Positions 22,874 to 31,334 of a stretch of 46,978 nucleotides of DNA are shown piece by piece (within the stretch, counting starts at the first letter, position 1; each line of letters starts with the position of its first letter). Source of the DNA: a virus. A program made the position numbers and the translations under genes. A model generated the notes under the pieces. That model was not told the origin of the DNA, did not search any database, and saw only the letters and a program-made list of their open reading frames with translations. The stretch lies in the IMG/VR virus record IMGVR_UViG_3300044858_005787, positions 1 through 46,978 of that record, one strand, 5' to 3'.

Positions 22874-24628
22874 TTATCCTTCCGAGTTAATTGAATTCAG
22901 TATTAGTTCAGCGGCGGAACCCCTATCTAAATTGTCACCCATCACGGTTTCAAAGATTCCTTTTTTCTTAATTAAGATGTCGTAAATCGCCCCCTCAATT
23001 GTGTTTTCAAACAAGGGATAATAAACTAATACACTATTTTTTTGTCCATATCGGTACGCTCTATCCTCGGCTTGTGAATGGTCCGACGGAACAAAAGATA
23101 AGTCATTAAAGATAACAACCTCAGCGGATGTTAAAGTAATACCAACACCCGCAGCCTTTATATTACCACAGAAAACTTTGACCTTATCATTGTCTTGGAA
23201 ATCATCCACCGCCTTTTGTCTTGCTGGTTTGGTAGAAGAACCATCCAAATAAACGGCAGATTTTCCAAAGTGTTCATAAATTCTCTTTAAAGGTTCCGTG
23301 AAGTTAGAAAATATGATAACTTTTTTTCCTTGTTCTAAAATGTTCTCAGCAAGTTCTATCGTTTGTGAAACTTTTTCATCTGCGATTACCTGTCTTACTT
23401 TCATCAGTTTTGAAAACTGAATTGTAAGTGATGAGGACTCCTCTTTATTATTTCTATACCAATCATAATACTCACCCATAAGGTTTTCATATTCTTTGGA
23501 TTTTAATCTCAAATAAACGGGGTTAATTATTTTTTCAGGTAAATCTAATACATCGGTTTTTAATCTTCTTAATATTTGTTTTGAGGTTCTATCACGAAGT
23601 TCATCCAAGTTGGATGCTCCATTAACGTTCCATACCTTTCTTTTTCCCGCTCTAAACTGGTATCCCTCACAAAAACGAATTACATACGCCATCCAATTCT
23701 GTGCAACAGGGGATTCAATTAAAGACAATAAATTAAAATAATCAATCGGACGAGATGTAATTGGGGTTCCAGTTAATAACCATAGACGATTAACGTTTTT
23801 AACAAAGTTATTAATAAGTTTTGTTCTTTGGGCTTGTGAGTTTTTGATATAATGCGCCTCATCAATTATAACCAAATCAAAATTTGCATTTAATATCTGT
23901 GAATTCTCTTTTTCTTTGATGTCGTGAAAGTTTTTTATGATATCATAATTTACAATAACAAAATCCTCATCACTTGAAAAGTTTTTACCCTCACAAATAT
24001 AAATTGATTTATCTGTGTAGTTTTCGATTTCTCTTGCCCAATTTATCTTTAAAGACGCGGGACATATAATCAAAACCTTTTTTGCCCCTGACTCTAACGC
24101 AGCGATAATAGTTGAGGTAGTTTTCCCCAAACCCATATCATCGGCTAATATAAACCTTTTACTTCCTGCTAATTTCTCAATTGCTTCTTTTTGATGAGAA
24201 AGCGGTGGTCTATGAGAATACTTTGAATAATCAATATCAACTTTTTCTACCGTATGGGTTTTAACTAAAGCGCCTTTCGGCATCCAAAAATCAATCATTT
24301 GTTCGTTCTCAAAAAATTTACCCCAAATGTGATATGATTTTTCTTTCTCAACCAATAACTTCTCAACATAAACTTTATCAGGTATTTCTCTAAATAATTT
24401 TTCATCAGCGATTTTCTTTGCAAAATAGGGGTCCAAATCAACCCACTTTTTGGCGACCTTTGGTTTATCGTTATGATAAGTTATAATGTAATCAGATTGA
24501 GTTCTTGTTGGAAAAAACTTTTTATTTAGCAATTGTTGCTGCTTTAAACGCAAAATAAAATTATTACCCCCATCATATGTGGATAAAATTTCTAAGGCCT
24601 TTTGTTCAATTGATAATAGGTTTTCCAA
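22874..24628 (-). CDS. SNF2-family DNA helicase / translocase
   Basis: 584 residues from the TTG at 24628; an in-frame TTG at 24676 would add 16 hydrophobic residues, and there is no early ATG. Motif I is ADDMGLGKT (about 162-170), motif II IDEAHYIKN (about 255-263), motif III WLLTGTPITS, and motif VI QAEDRAYRYGQ near the C-terminus. These mark the SNF2/SMARCAL1-like branch of SF2, which moves along or remodels DNA using ATP. Phages of this type use such helicases in replication fork repair or recombination, as T4 uses UvsW. It is divergent from the head-closure gene at 24681, sharing a 52-bp promoter region. Confidence 0.9.
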   Translation of the reverse strand: MENLLSIEQKALEILSTYDGGNNFILRLKQQQLLNKKFFPTRTQSDYIITYHNDKPKVAKKWVDLDPYFAKKIADEKLFREIPDKVYVEKLLVEKEKSYHIWGKFFENEQMIDFWMPKGALVKTHTVEKVDIDYSKYSHRPPLSHQKEAIEKLAGSKRFILADDMGLGKTTSTIIAALESGAKKVLIICPASLKINWAREIENYTDKSIYICEGKNFSSDEDFVIVNYDIIKNFHDIKEKENSQILNANFDLVIIDEAHYIKNSQAQRTKLINNFVKNVNRLWLLTGTPITSRPIDYFNLLSLIESPVAQNWMAYVIRFCEGYQFRAGKRKVWNVNGASNLDELRDRTSKQILRRLKTDVLDLPEKIINPVYLRLKSKEYENLMGEYYDWYRNNKEESSSLTIQFSKLMKVRQVIADEKVSQTIELAENILEQGKKVIIFSNFTEPLKRIYEHFGKSAVYLDGSSTKPARQKAVDDFQDNDKVKVFCGNIKAAGVGITLTSAEVVIFNDLSFVPSDHSQAEDRAYRYGQKNSVLVYYPLFENTIEGAIYDILIKKKGIFETVMGDNLDRGSAAELILNSINSEG

Positions 24629-24666
24629 AAAAATAGTTTTATAACTAAAAATAAGAATTAAGTAAA

Positions 24667-24673
24667 TATTTAT
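24667..24673 (+). promoter_or_regulatory. TATTTAT promoter-like motif at the divergent junction
   Basis: The motif lies 7 nt before the ATG at 24681. The core is part of AAATATTTATC; on the minus strand it reads TATTTAC, a one-base mismatch, so it could also serve the divergent helicase gene. Confidence 0.45.
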
Positions 24674-24680
24674 CAATATT

Positions 24681-25193
24681 ATGGCAAAGAAAGTCCCAAT
24701 TACAAGATTAGGTAAATTTTTTGGTGCAGAGGATTACGATTTGGATATCAACATGGGTTCTGAATGGTTGGAGGGGGACATGAACTTCACTTTGGTTTTA
24801 TATCGTGTAAACAGAATTAAAACAAAAAAGGATGATGTTTATGGTGAAACCCTAAAAGACGGAATTCAGTTTGACCCACCAATTGAATTTAAAGCATTTG
24901 TTCAAGTTATGGCTCCAACGTCTAAAAATTACGGTAACTCAAAAATTGAACAGACCGAACCAGGAAATATTAGAATATCTGTGTATATCAAACACTTACA
25001 AGAACTTGGAATTGATATTGCGTTTGGTGATTATATCGGTTATTATGAGTCAGAAACAAGAGTTAGATATTATACGGTAACTGATGATGGTCGTGTTGTG
25101 TCGGATAATAAACATAATTATGCAGGGTATAGACCTTTTTATAGAACAATCATGGCAGCCCCTGTAACGGATAACGAATTTAGAGGATTATAA
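24681..25193 (+). CDS. Head-closure / neck protein (gp14-like position)
   Basis: 170 residues, mainly beta strands. DGIQFDPPIEFKAFVQV (about 61-77) and FGDYIGYYES (about 113-122) resemble the small barrel of head-closure proteins that bridge connector and tail. The C-terminus has conserved-looking YAGYRPFYRT. First gene of the plus-strand tail module, directly followed by the gp15-like gene after 1 nt, which is the position of gp14 in T4. T4 gp14 is larger (256), so this is an assignment by position and fold guess rather than by a clear signature. Confidence 0.5.
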   Translation: MAKKVPITRLGKFFGAEDYDLDINMGSEWLEGDMNFTLVLYRVNRIKTKKDDVYGETLKDGIQFDPPIEFKAFVQVMAPTSKNYGNSKIEQTEPGNIRISVYIKHLQELGIDIAFGDYIGYYESETRVRYYTVTDDGRVVSDNKHNYAGYRPFYRTIMAAPVTDNEFRGL

Positions 25194-25194
25194 C

Positions 25195-26235
25195 ATGGCA
25201 TTTCCAAAAAAAATCAAAAAAAACATACCACTTAATTATCCGAAAACTTTATTCCCAAGAAGGGAGGAGCTAATAGACCAAATTAATAAAGATGGTACTT
25301 TCTTACCTAAATCTATTTTACATTCAGATTTAGATAGGGGATTTTTGGATTTTATTAAAAATGAATTAGAATTATCTGTTGATGGTAAAATAGTTCCTAC
25401 AGTTGATATTATAATCACGACTCAAAATTGGGCTCAATTCACCGAGACATGGAATTTTGTTGACTTAGATTTCAATGTTAAACCTCCATTTGTTACAACT
25501 GTAAGAATACCTGAAGTTAAGTTTGGAACAAATCCTGCTGTTTTATACAATATCCCAAATAGAAGACAATATTTTTATGCAACTGTACCAACATGGGATG
25601 GAAAAAAATTAGGGGCTGATGTATATAAAATACCTCAACCAATTCCTGTTGATATTACATACCAAGTAAAGGTTGTTTGTAATAGAATGAGAGAATTAAA
25701 CAGATTCAATCAGTTGGTTCTTGGAAAATTTGCATCAAGACAAGCATATGCAACAATTAAAGGACATTATATACCTATCATATGGAACAATATCTCTGAT
25801 GAATCTGTAATGGATATAGATAAAAGAAAGTATTATGTCCAAAGTTATGAATTTATTATGTTAGGTTTTCTAATTGATGAAGAAGAATTTACAGTAAGTC
25901 CTGCGGTTAATAGATTTTTACAGGTTTTTGAAAGTGATGGTAAAATTTTAACAAAGAAAACTAACGGTAGAAATGAACCTGCAGAACCAAGAAACATTGA
26001 ATTTGTATTTCCATCAGGTACTACCGAAGTTGAAAAAACATTTAATTTATTTGACACATTAACATTATTGAATACTGATAACGTTACGACTTTTGATGTT
26101 TATGTAAATGGGGACTTTTTTGGTTCAGATTTGATAACCATACAGATAAGCACGAATGATGTTGTCAAAATAATTGTAACCAAAGTTGATAACACTTTGG
26201 AATCTAAAATATCTTACGAAGGGTTTAATAATTAA
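25195..26235 (+). CDS. gp15: T4 gp15-like tail terminator / sheath stabiliser
   Basis: 346 residues (T4 gp15 is 272). The central part, IPVDITYQVKVVCNRMRELNR then FNQLVLGKF, GHYIPI and RKYYVQSYEFIMLGF (about 147-222), follows the tail-terminator pattern: a strand pair, a helix of the RMRELN type, and a final strand. gp15 caps the finished tail and binds the neck. An extra C-terminal beta domain of about 110 residues (from about 235) extends it beyond T4. Its stop overlaps the convergent small gene at 26232. It sits between head-closure and sheath genes, as expected. Confidence 0.65.
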   Translation: MAFPKKIKKNIPLNYPKTLFPRREELIDQINKDGTFLPKSILHSDLDRGFLDFIKNELELSVDGKIVPTVDIIITTQNWAQFTETWNFVDLDFNVKPPFVTTVRIPEVKFGTNPAVLYNIPNRRQYFYATVPTWDGKKLGADVYKIPQPIPVDITYQVKVVCNRMRELNRFNQLVLGKFASRQAYATIKGHYIPIIWNNISDESVMDIDKRKYYVQSYEFIMLGFLIDEEEFTVSPAVNRFLQVFESDGKILTKKTNGRNEPAEPRNIEFVFPSGTTEVEKTFNLFDTLTLLNTDNVTTFDVYVNGDFFGSDLITIQISTNDVVKIIVTKVDNTLESKISYEGFNN

Positions 26236-26396
26236 TTTTCCCCGTAAATATCTTTTTTATCTCCGCATTTTTCACGAATAAGTTGTTCTAAGAAACGATA
26301 AATTTTTATCCCTCGCTTATCACAATAAGTCTTTAGAATGTCGTGAGTCTCTTTGGAAATTTTTAAATTTTTGATTTCTGAATTGCTGGAGCTCAT
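26232..26396 (-). CDS. Small ribbon-helix-helix-like protein, 54 residues
   Basis: ORF on the minus strand in the 281-bp gap between gp15 and the sheath gene. After a short Ser-rich start it reads KNLKIS (strand), KETHDILKTYCDKRG (helix A) and KIYRFLEQLIREKC (helix B), the Arc/CopG pattern. The stop overlaps the gp15 stop by convergence. A minus-strand TATTTAT motif lies 35 nt upstream of its ATG. It is a lone antisense gene in a late tail operon, so it may be a regulator with its own promoter. Function inferred. Confidence 0.6.
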   Translation of the reverse strand: MSSSNSEIKNLKISKETHDILKTYCDKRGIKIYRFLEQLIREKCGDKKDIYGEN

Positions 26397-26431
26397 AATA
26401 GAAAAAAAGTAGAAAATAATCTACCTAAAAT

Positions 26432-26438
26432 ATAAATA
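26432..26438 (-). promoter_or_regulatory. TATTTAT promoter-like motif (minus) before the small regulator
   Basis: Reads TATTTAT on the minus strand, 35 nt before the ATG at 26396. It is back-to-back with the plus-strand copy at 26475, which serves the sheath gene. Confidence 0.45.
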
Positions 26439-26474
26439 TTTTGTTTTAAGTAAAGTTTTTGGTTTTTGAGATAA

Positions 26475-26481
26475 TATTTAT
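26475..26481 (+). promoter_or_regulatory. TATTTAT promoter-like motif before the tail sheath
   Basis: The motif is 35 nt before the sheath ATG at 26517, in an A/T-only leader with an A-rich run directly before the start codon and no Shine-Dalgarno-like sequence. Confidence 0.5.
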
Positions 26482-26516
26482 TGAGAAAATAATAAATCTT
26501 AAAAAACTCAAAAAAA

Positions 26517-29500
26517 ATGGCAAACACAAAAGTTTTCGTTTCTCCAGGGGTTTACACATCTGAGGTTGATTTGTCTTTTGTCGCTTCTAGTGTAGGTGTT
26601 ACAACATTGGGTATTGTGGGTGAGACCCTTAAAGGTCCTGCTTTTGAACCAATTTTTATATCTAACTACGACGAATTTCAAACAATTTTCGGAGGTACTT
26701 CTCCTGAAAAATTTGTGAACACACAAATTCCTAAATATGAGGCGGCATATATTGCTAAAGCATATTTACAACAATCAAATCAATTATTCGTTTCAAGAAT
26801 TCTTGGTTTATCAGGTTATGATGCGGGCCCATCATGGTCTATTAGAACAATTGCAAATGTTGACCCAAGTACTATCGCTGTTACAAATAGCGACTTGTCA
26901 ACAGGTGTTAATTTTACGGCCGATACTACTACAAATCCTTTTACAGTTACATTCAATCAAAGTCAAATACCTTCTCAAATGTTACCATTTTTGGATGTGA
27001 CTTATACAAATAATGATGGAAGTACCTCTTCTATTAGAGAGGAATTAAATTCATTAGTAATAACATTGGTTAATAATGCAACAGGTGGAACAGAAGAAAA
27101 TAATACAGAGGTATATTATTTTGGTAGTATACCAAGTGCGACATACAACACTTTATTAGGTGGTTCGGCGCCAGATGCTAACGTTCCTCTTACAGCAGAA
27201 ACTAATGTTTACAGTGTTGATAATTTATCACTTTCGGCAAATACCCTTAGTAATTCAAGTAATGATGCTTGGTATTATGCATTATTTGACAACTCTAATG
27301 GAACTTATACCGGTTACGCTTTCTATGCTTATCAACAAAACACGGTAGGTATAATTACAGGGCCTCCGGCTCTTGGAAGAATAAATATTGGTTGGGTCGA
27401 GTTCAGTGGTACTTCATTCAGTGATTACGAAAACCTTGTTGTTGCAACTTTAAGGTCAAGAGGTGCTAACCTATACGTTAATAGTTCAGGTCCTGTATAC
27501 GAAGTAAGTGCAACTACCGGTGTTACTATGGTTTGTACAGGAAGTTATTCTGGCGTAACGTCAAATCCGTTCTCAACTTTCAAAATTACAGGTACAACTA
27601 ATTCAGGTACAAACTTTGATTTCGAGACATCCATGAGTATTTCAGCAACTAACACTCTATCAAAAGTATTTGGAAATACAAACTTTGATAAACCAAAAGC
27701 TGAAGTTCCATTGTTTGTTGAAGAAGAATACACAAACCTTTTATATTGGGCTTACAACAAAGGATACATTAGAGGATTGAACTGTGATTTGATTGAGTTG
27801 AATTCGGCAAGAAGTACATCGAACATTTCAATCGGTAACTACTTGGAAAAATACCAAACTCCACAAACACCTTGGATTGTATCAGAATTAAGAGGTAACA
27901 CAGTTTACAGATTATTCAAATTTATAACAATCTCTGATGGAGATTCTGCAAATAGAGAGGTTAAGATATCAATGGCTAATATGTCTTACGTTGATAATAC
28001 GTTTGATATCTTAGTTAGAGATTTTTATGACACAGACCAAAATCCTTTTGTTATTGAAAAATATACAAAATGTTCAATGAATCCAAGCTTGAATAATTAC
28101 ATCGGTAAAAAAATAGGTTCATCTGATGGTGAATATTCATTAGTGTCTAAATTCATCATGGTTGAACTTAATGCGGACGCTCCAATTGACGCGATACCAT
28201 GTGGTTTTGAAGGATATGTAACAAGAGAGTACAGTGGTGCTACATTTACGAAATCACCATTCTTAATCTACAAAACTAAATATGACATCCCTGGTGAAAC
28301 TATTTTCGAACCACCTTTCAACACACCTGTAGGTGCGGGTTATTCATTAACTACAAATGGAGACAATTTGAGAAGAACATTCTTAGGTGTTAGTGATAAA
28401 ATAGGTATTGATATTGATTTCTTGGATTATAAAGGAGGTCAAAATGATGGTGATTTATGTGATACTGAAGATTTCCCTGATTGGAACTATAAAACAAGAG
28501 GTTTCCACATGGATAAAGAGGCAAGTGCTATTACAATCTCTAATGATTATGTAACAAGCGGTACTCCTGAATTCTATGTAGGTGCTGCAACATTCCAATC
28601 AGAACCAGAAAACCAAGACAATGCTTACTACAGAATATTTGCACGTAAATTTACTGTAGTTCCAGCAGGTGGTTTTGATGGATGGGATATTTATCGTGAG
28701 TCAAGAACAAACACTGACAGATTTATCTTAGGTGGTTCAGGTTATAAAAAAGGTGCGTGTTTTAATTCTAGATATCCATCGGCAACAGGCCAAGGAATGT
28801 TCAAAGAAATAACAATTGACCAAAACTCAGTAGATTATGCTAACACGGATTACTACGCATATTTGTTGGGAATGAAATCTATGGCTAATCCTGAGGCGGT
28901 TAATATTAACGTATTTGTTACACCAGGTATTGATTATGTAAATAACCTTTTATTAGTTAACGCAGCGATTGAAGTTGCTGAAATTGACAGAGCGGATTCT
29001 ATCTACATTACAACTACACCTGATTACAGTATGTTCGTACCATCGGCTTCAAATTCTGAAGATGCTATTTACCCACAAACTGCGGTAGATAATCTAATCG
29101 ATTCAGCAATTGATTCAAATTACACGGCAACATATTATCCTTGGGTATTAACAAGAGATACGGTTAACAACACACAACTTTATATTCCACCAACTGCTGA
29201 GGTGACAAGAAACTTGGCACTTACTGATAATATTGCATTCCCTTGGTTCGCAACCGCAGGTTACACAAGAGGTCTTGTAAATTCAGTTAAGGCGAGAAGA
29301 AAACTATCTCAAGAAGATAGAGATGTGTTATATGAAGGAAGAATTAATCCAATTGCAACATTCTCTGATGTTGGAACAGTAATTTGGGGTAATAAAACTT
29401 TACAAATCGCTCAATCTGCTCTTGATAGAATTAACGTAAGAAGATTGTTACTACAAGCTCGTAAGTTAATTTCAGCAGTTTCTGTGAGGTTACTATTCGA

Positions 29501-29735
29501 ACAAAACGACGATATCGTAAGACAACAATTCTTGGATGCGGTTAATCCAATTTTGGATTCAATCAGAAGAGATAGAGGTCTTTATGATTTCAGAGTGACT
29601 GTAAGAAACACACCTGAGGATTTGGATAATAACAGATTAGTTGGTTCAATTTACATCAAACCTACAAGAGCGTTAGAATTTATTGACATTACATTCTACA
29701 TTACTCCGACAGGTGCTTCATTTGAAAATATCTAA
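26517..29735 (+). CDS. gp18: Tail sheath protein (gp18 family), very large
   Basis: 1072 residues against 659 in T4 gp18. The N-terminus VFVSPGVYTSEVDLS and GIVGETLKGPAFEPIFI is the hallmark of contractile sheath proteins. The C-terminus has FDAVNPIL-like (FLDAVNPILDSIRRDRGLYDF) and ends in ALEFIDITFYITPTG, the conserved core strand that locks neighbouring subunits. The additional 400 or so residues fall in the middle (about 130-430, Ser/Thr/Asn-rich), where sheath proteins carry surface-exposed insertion domains. Hundreds of copies would build the contractile layer around the tube. It is preceded by its own TATTTAT motif. Confidence 0.95.
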   Translation: MANTKVFVSPGVYTSEVDLSFVASSVGVTTLGIVGETLKGPAFEPIFISNYDEFQTIFGGTSPEKFVNTQIPKYEAAYIAKAYLQQSNQLFVSRILGLSGYDAGPSWSIRTIANVDPSTIAVTNSDLSTGVNFTADTTTNPFTVTFNQSQIPSQMLPFLDVTYTNNDGSTSSIREELNSLVITLVNNATGGTEENNTEVYYFGSIPSATYNTLLGGSAPDANVPLTAETNVYSVDNLSLSANTLSNSSNDAWYYALFDNSNGTYTGYAFYAYQQNTVGIITGPPALGRINIGWVEFSGTSFSDYENLVVATLRSRGANLYVNSSGPVYEVSATTGVTMVCTGSYSGVTSNPFSTFKITGTTNSGTNFDFETSMSISATNTLSKVFGNTNFDKPKAEVPLFVEEEYTNLLYWAYNKGYIRGLNCDLIELNSARSTSNISIGNYLEKYQTPQTPWIVSELRGNTVYRLFKFITISDGDSANREVKISMANMSYVDNTFDILVRDFYDTDQNPFVIEKYTKCSMNPSLNNYIGKKIGSSDGEYSLVSKFIMVELNADAPIDAIPCGFEGYVTREYSGATFTKSPFLIYKTKYDIPGETIFEPPFNTPVGAGYSLTTNGDNLRRTFLGVSDKIGIDIDFLDYKGGQNDGDLCDTEDFPDWNYKTRGFHMDKEASAITISNDYVTSGTPEFYVGAATFQSEPENQDNAYYRIFARKFTVVPAGGFDGWDIYRESRTNTDRFILGGSGYKKGACFNSRYPSATGQGMFKEITIDQNSVDYANTDYYAYLLGMKSMANPEAVNINVFVTPGIDYVNNLLLVNAAIEVAEIDRADSIYITTTPDYSMFVPSASNSEDAIYPQTAVDNLIDSAIDSNYTATYYPWVLTRDTVNNTQLYIPPTAEVTRNLALTDNIAFPWFATAGYTRGLVNSVKARRKLSQEDRDVLYEGRINPIATFSDVGTVIWGNKTLQIAQSALDRINVRRLLLQARKLISAVSVRLLFEQNDDIVRQQFLDAVNPILDSIRRDRGLYDFRVTVRNTPEDLDNNRLVGSIYIKPTRALEFIDITFYITPTGASFENI

Positions 29736-29740
29736 AATCT

Positions 29741-29842
29741 ATGAAGAATAAAGTTGAAAAACCAAAAGAGACAAAAAAACCAAAATCAATAATGGTTACT
29801 GAATCTCAATTGGAAAGAATAATTCAAAAATTGTCAAAATGA
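29741..29842 (+). CDS. 33-residue peptide with TESQL motif
   Basis: ATG at 29741, stop overlapping the next ATG (ATGA at 29839-29842). The first half is Lys/Pro-rich and the second is MVTESQLERIIQKLSK, close to the N-terminus of the protein at 20148-21293 (ISESQLVRLTEK). Tight packing between the sheath gene and the HAD-like gene supports expression. Function unknown. Confidence 0.5.
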   Translation: MKNKVEKPKETKKPKSIMVTESQLERIIQKLSK

Positions 29843-30687
29843 TTAAAAAGGGAAGATATAAAAAACCGGTTTCCGTATCCGAAGGGATTACGGAGACCGG
29901 AACTCCCGATATGAAGTATTATGCTTTTGATTGGGACGATAATATTATGTATATGCCAACCAAAATTATTTTAAAAACCGAAGATGGTGAAGAGGTCGGA
30001 ATGTCAACCGAAGATTTCGCACATTATAGGTCAAAAATAGGTAAGGAAGATTTTAAATATGAAGGTAATATTATTGTTGGTTTCGGTGAAACACCATTCA
30101 AAAATTTTAATGTTCAAGGAGACAAAAAATTTATAATTGACTCAATTACGGCGCCAACAGGACCCGCATGGTCGGATTTTGTTGAGGCGGTAAATAACGG
30201 TTCAATTTTTGCAATTATTACCGCAAGAGGACATACACCAACAGTTTTAAGAGAGGCTTGTTACAATCTAATTGTCTCAAACAGAGATGGCATTTCATTC
30301 ACAGAACTTGTCAAAAATTTGGAAAAATACAGAGATATTGCAGGATATCAAGGAACTCAAGATAAAATTCAAATAATCAACGAATACTTAGATTTATGTA
30401 GATTTTATCCTGTGTCATATGGTGAAGGTTCAGCAACAAGTCCAGAAGAAGGAAAAATAAAGGCAATGAAAGAGTTTATATCATATATAAAAGAAATGTC
30501 AAATGAAATTGGAAAAAAGGCATTCCTTAAAAATGATGTGAGCAATAATTTTATTCCCGAACCAACTTTAGGATTTTCAGATGATGATATAAGAAATGTT
30601 GAATCAATGAAAAAACATTTTGAAAATGAACCTGAAAATATTTTACAAACTTACTCAACTGCTGGGGGAATAAAAAGAAAGTATTAA
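29839..30687 (+). CDS. HAD-superfamily-like phosphatase / nucleotidase
   Basis: 282 residues. After about 25 flexible residues comes YYAFDWDDNIMYMP, giving motif I D31-x-D33. Motif II is AIITARGHT (T128), a Lys candidate lies at K206 in EEGKIKAMK, and motif IV is GFSDDDIRNV (D248/D249). This is the motif order of HAD enzymes, which use an Asp nucleophile to remove phosphate. It sits between sheath and tube genes, where T4 has no enzyme, and is coupled to the upstream peptide. It could be a virion-associated or metabolic phosphatase. Substrate unknown. Confidence 0.65.
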   Translation: MIKKGRYKKPVSVSEGITETGTPDMKYYAFDWDDNIMYMPTKIILKTEDGEEVGMSTEDFAHYRSKIGKEDFKYEGNIIVGFGETPFKNFNVQGDKKFIIDSITAPTGPAWSDFVEAVNNGSIFAIITARGHTPTVLREACYNLIVSNRDGISFTELVKNLEKYRDIAGYQGTQDKIQIINEYLDLCRFYPVSYGEGSATSPEEGKIKAMKEFISYIKEMSNEIGKKAFLKNDVSNNFIPEPTLGFSDDDIRNVESMKKHFENEPENILQTYSTAGGIKRKY

Positions 30688-30705
30688 AAAAAATAAACTT
30701 GATAA

Positions 30706-30712
30706 TATTTAT
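30706..30712 (+). promoter_or_regulatory. TATTTAT promoter-like motif before the tail tube
   Basis: The motif lies 34 nt before the tube ATG at 30747, in a leader without G/C-rich elements. With the terminator at 31255 it would define a single-gene transcript, giving the very high expression a tube subunit needs. Confidence 0.5.
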
Positions 30713-30746
30713 CATAAAAAATAAACTAACTTAAAATTTAAATAAA

Positions 30747-31235
30747 ATGGCTGATTTACTAATGAAAATGCCCATACCGTATGAACCAAAAAGACAAAAT
30801 AGGTTTATATTAAGATTTCCATCATCTTTGGGCATCAACGAATGGTTTGTGGAGTCTACCGCAAGACCACATATTACAATTAATCCTGTTGCAATTCCTT
30901 TTTTGAATACAGAAACATACGTTGCAGGAAAATTCAATTGGAGTACCTTACCCGCTAAATTCCGTGACCCAATTGGTCCATCGGCGTCTCAGGCTCTTAT
31001 GGAGTGGGTTCGTCTTTGTGCAGAATCTGTTACAGGTCGTATGGGTTATGCTGCAGGGTACAAGAAAAATGTTGACCTTGAAATGTTAGACCCAACAGGT
31101 GTTGTTGTTGAAAAATGGATTCTTGAAGGTACATTCCTATCAGATGTGAATTTTGACTCTGTAGGTTATGGTCAAGATGGTTTAGCAACTATTTCAGCGA
31201 CCATGAGAATGGACCGTTGTATTTTGGTATACTAA
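30747..31235 (+). CDS. gp19: Tail tube protein (gp19 family)
   Basis: 162 residues, matching T4 gp19 (163). The pattern YEPKRQNRFILRFPSS at the start, the central WVRLCAESVTGRMGY helix, and the closing strand GLATISATMRMDRCILVY are typical of phage T4 gp19-family tubes (Pfam Phage_T4_gp19). It polymerises into the inner tail tube through which DNA passes. It is bracketed by its own promoter-like motif and a strong terminator. Confidence 0.92.
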   Translation: MADLLMKMPIPYEPKRQNRFILRFPSSLGINEWFVESTARPHITINPVAIPFLNTETYVAGKFNWSTLPAKFRDPIGPSASQALMEWVRLCAESVTGRMGYAAGYKKNVDLEMLDPTGVVVEKWILEGTFLSDVNFDSVGYGQDGLATISATMRMDRCILVY

Positions 31236-31254
31236 TATAATTTTTTTCATAGAA

Positions 31255-31288
31255 AAGTCCCAAGCACACAGTGTTATGGGATTTTTTT
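31255..31288 (+). terminator. Intrinsic terminator after the tube gene
   Basis: Stem TCCCA / TGGGA (31258-31262 with 31277-31281) continuing inward through A-T, G-T and CAC/GTG pairs around an ACA loop, with one bulged A, followed by seven T. It isolates the tube gene from the downstream baseplate-chaperone unit. Confidence 0.8.
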
Positions 31289-31291
31289 GTT

Positions 31292-31298
31292 TATTTAT
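31292..31298 (+). promoter_or_regulatory. TATTTAT promoter-like motif after the terminator
   Basis: The motif begins 4 nt after the T-run of the terminator and lies 36 nt before the ATG at 31335, consistent with a new transcript start. Confidence 0.5.
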
Positions 31299-31334
31299 CA
31301 AAATAGTTTTATATTTTTTTGATAAAACAAAACT

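Noticed and set aside
22874-24628. T4 UvsW orthologue
   Set aside because: The motif set is of the SNF2 type (ADDMGLGKT, QAEDRAYRYGQ), not the UvsW/RecG-like SF2 type. Functional analogy only.
24629-24676. Longer N-terminus for the SNF2 helicase from a TTG at 24676
   Set aside because: Adds 16 hydrophobic residues that would look like a membrane segment unsuited to this family, and would cover the shared promoter region. The TTG at 24628 is preferred but not proven.
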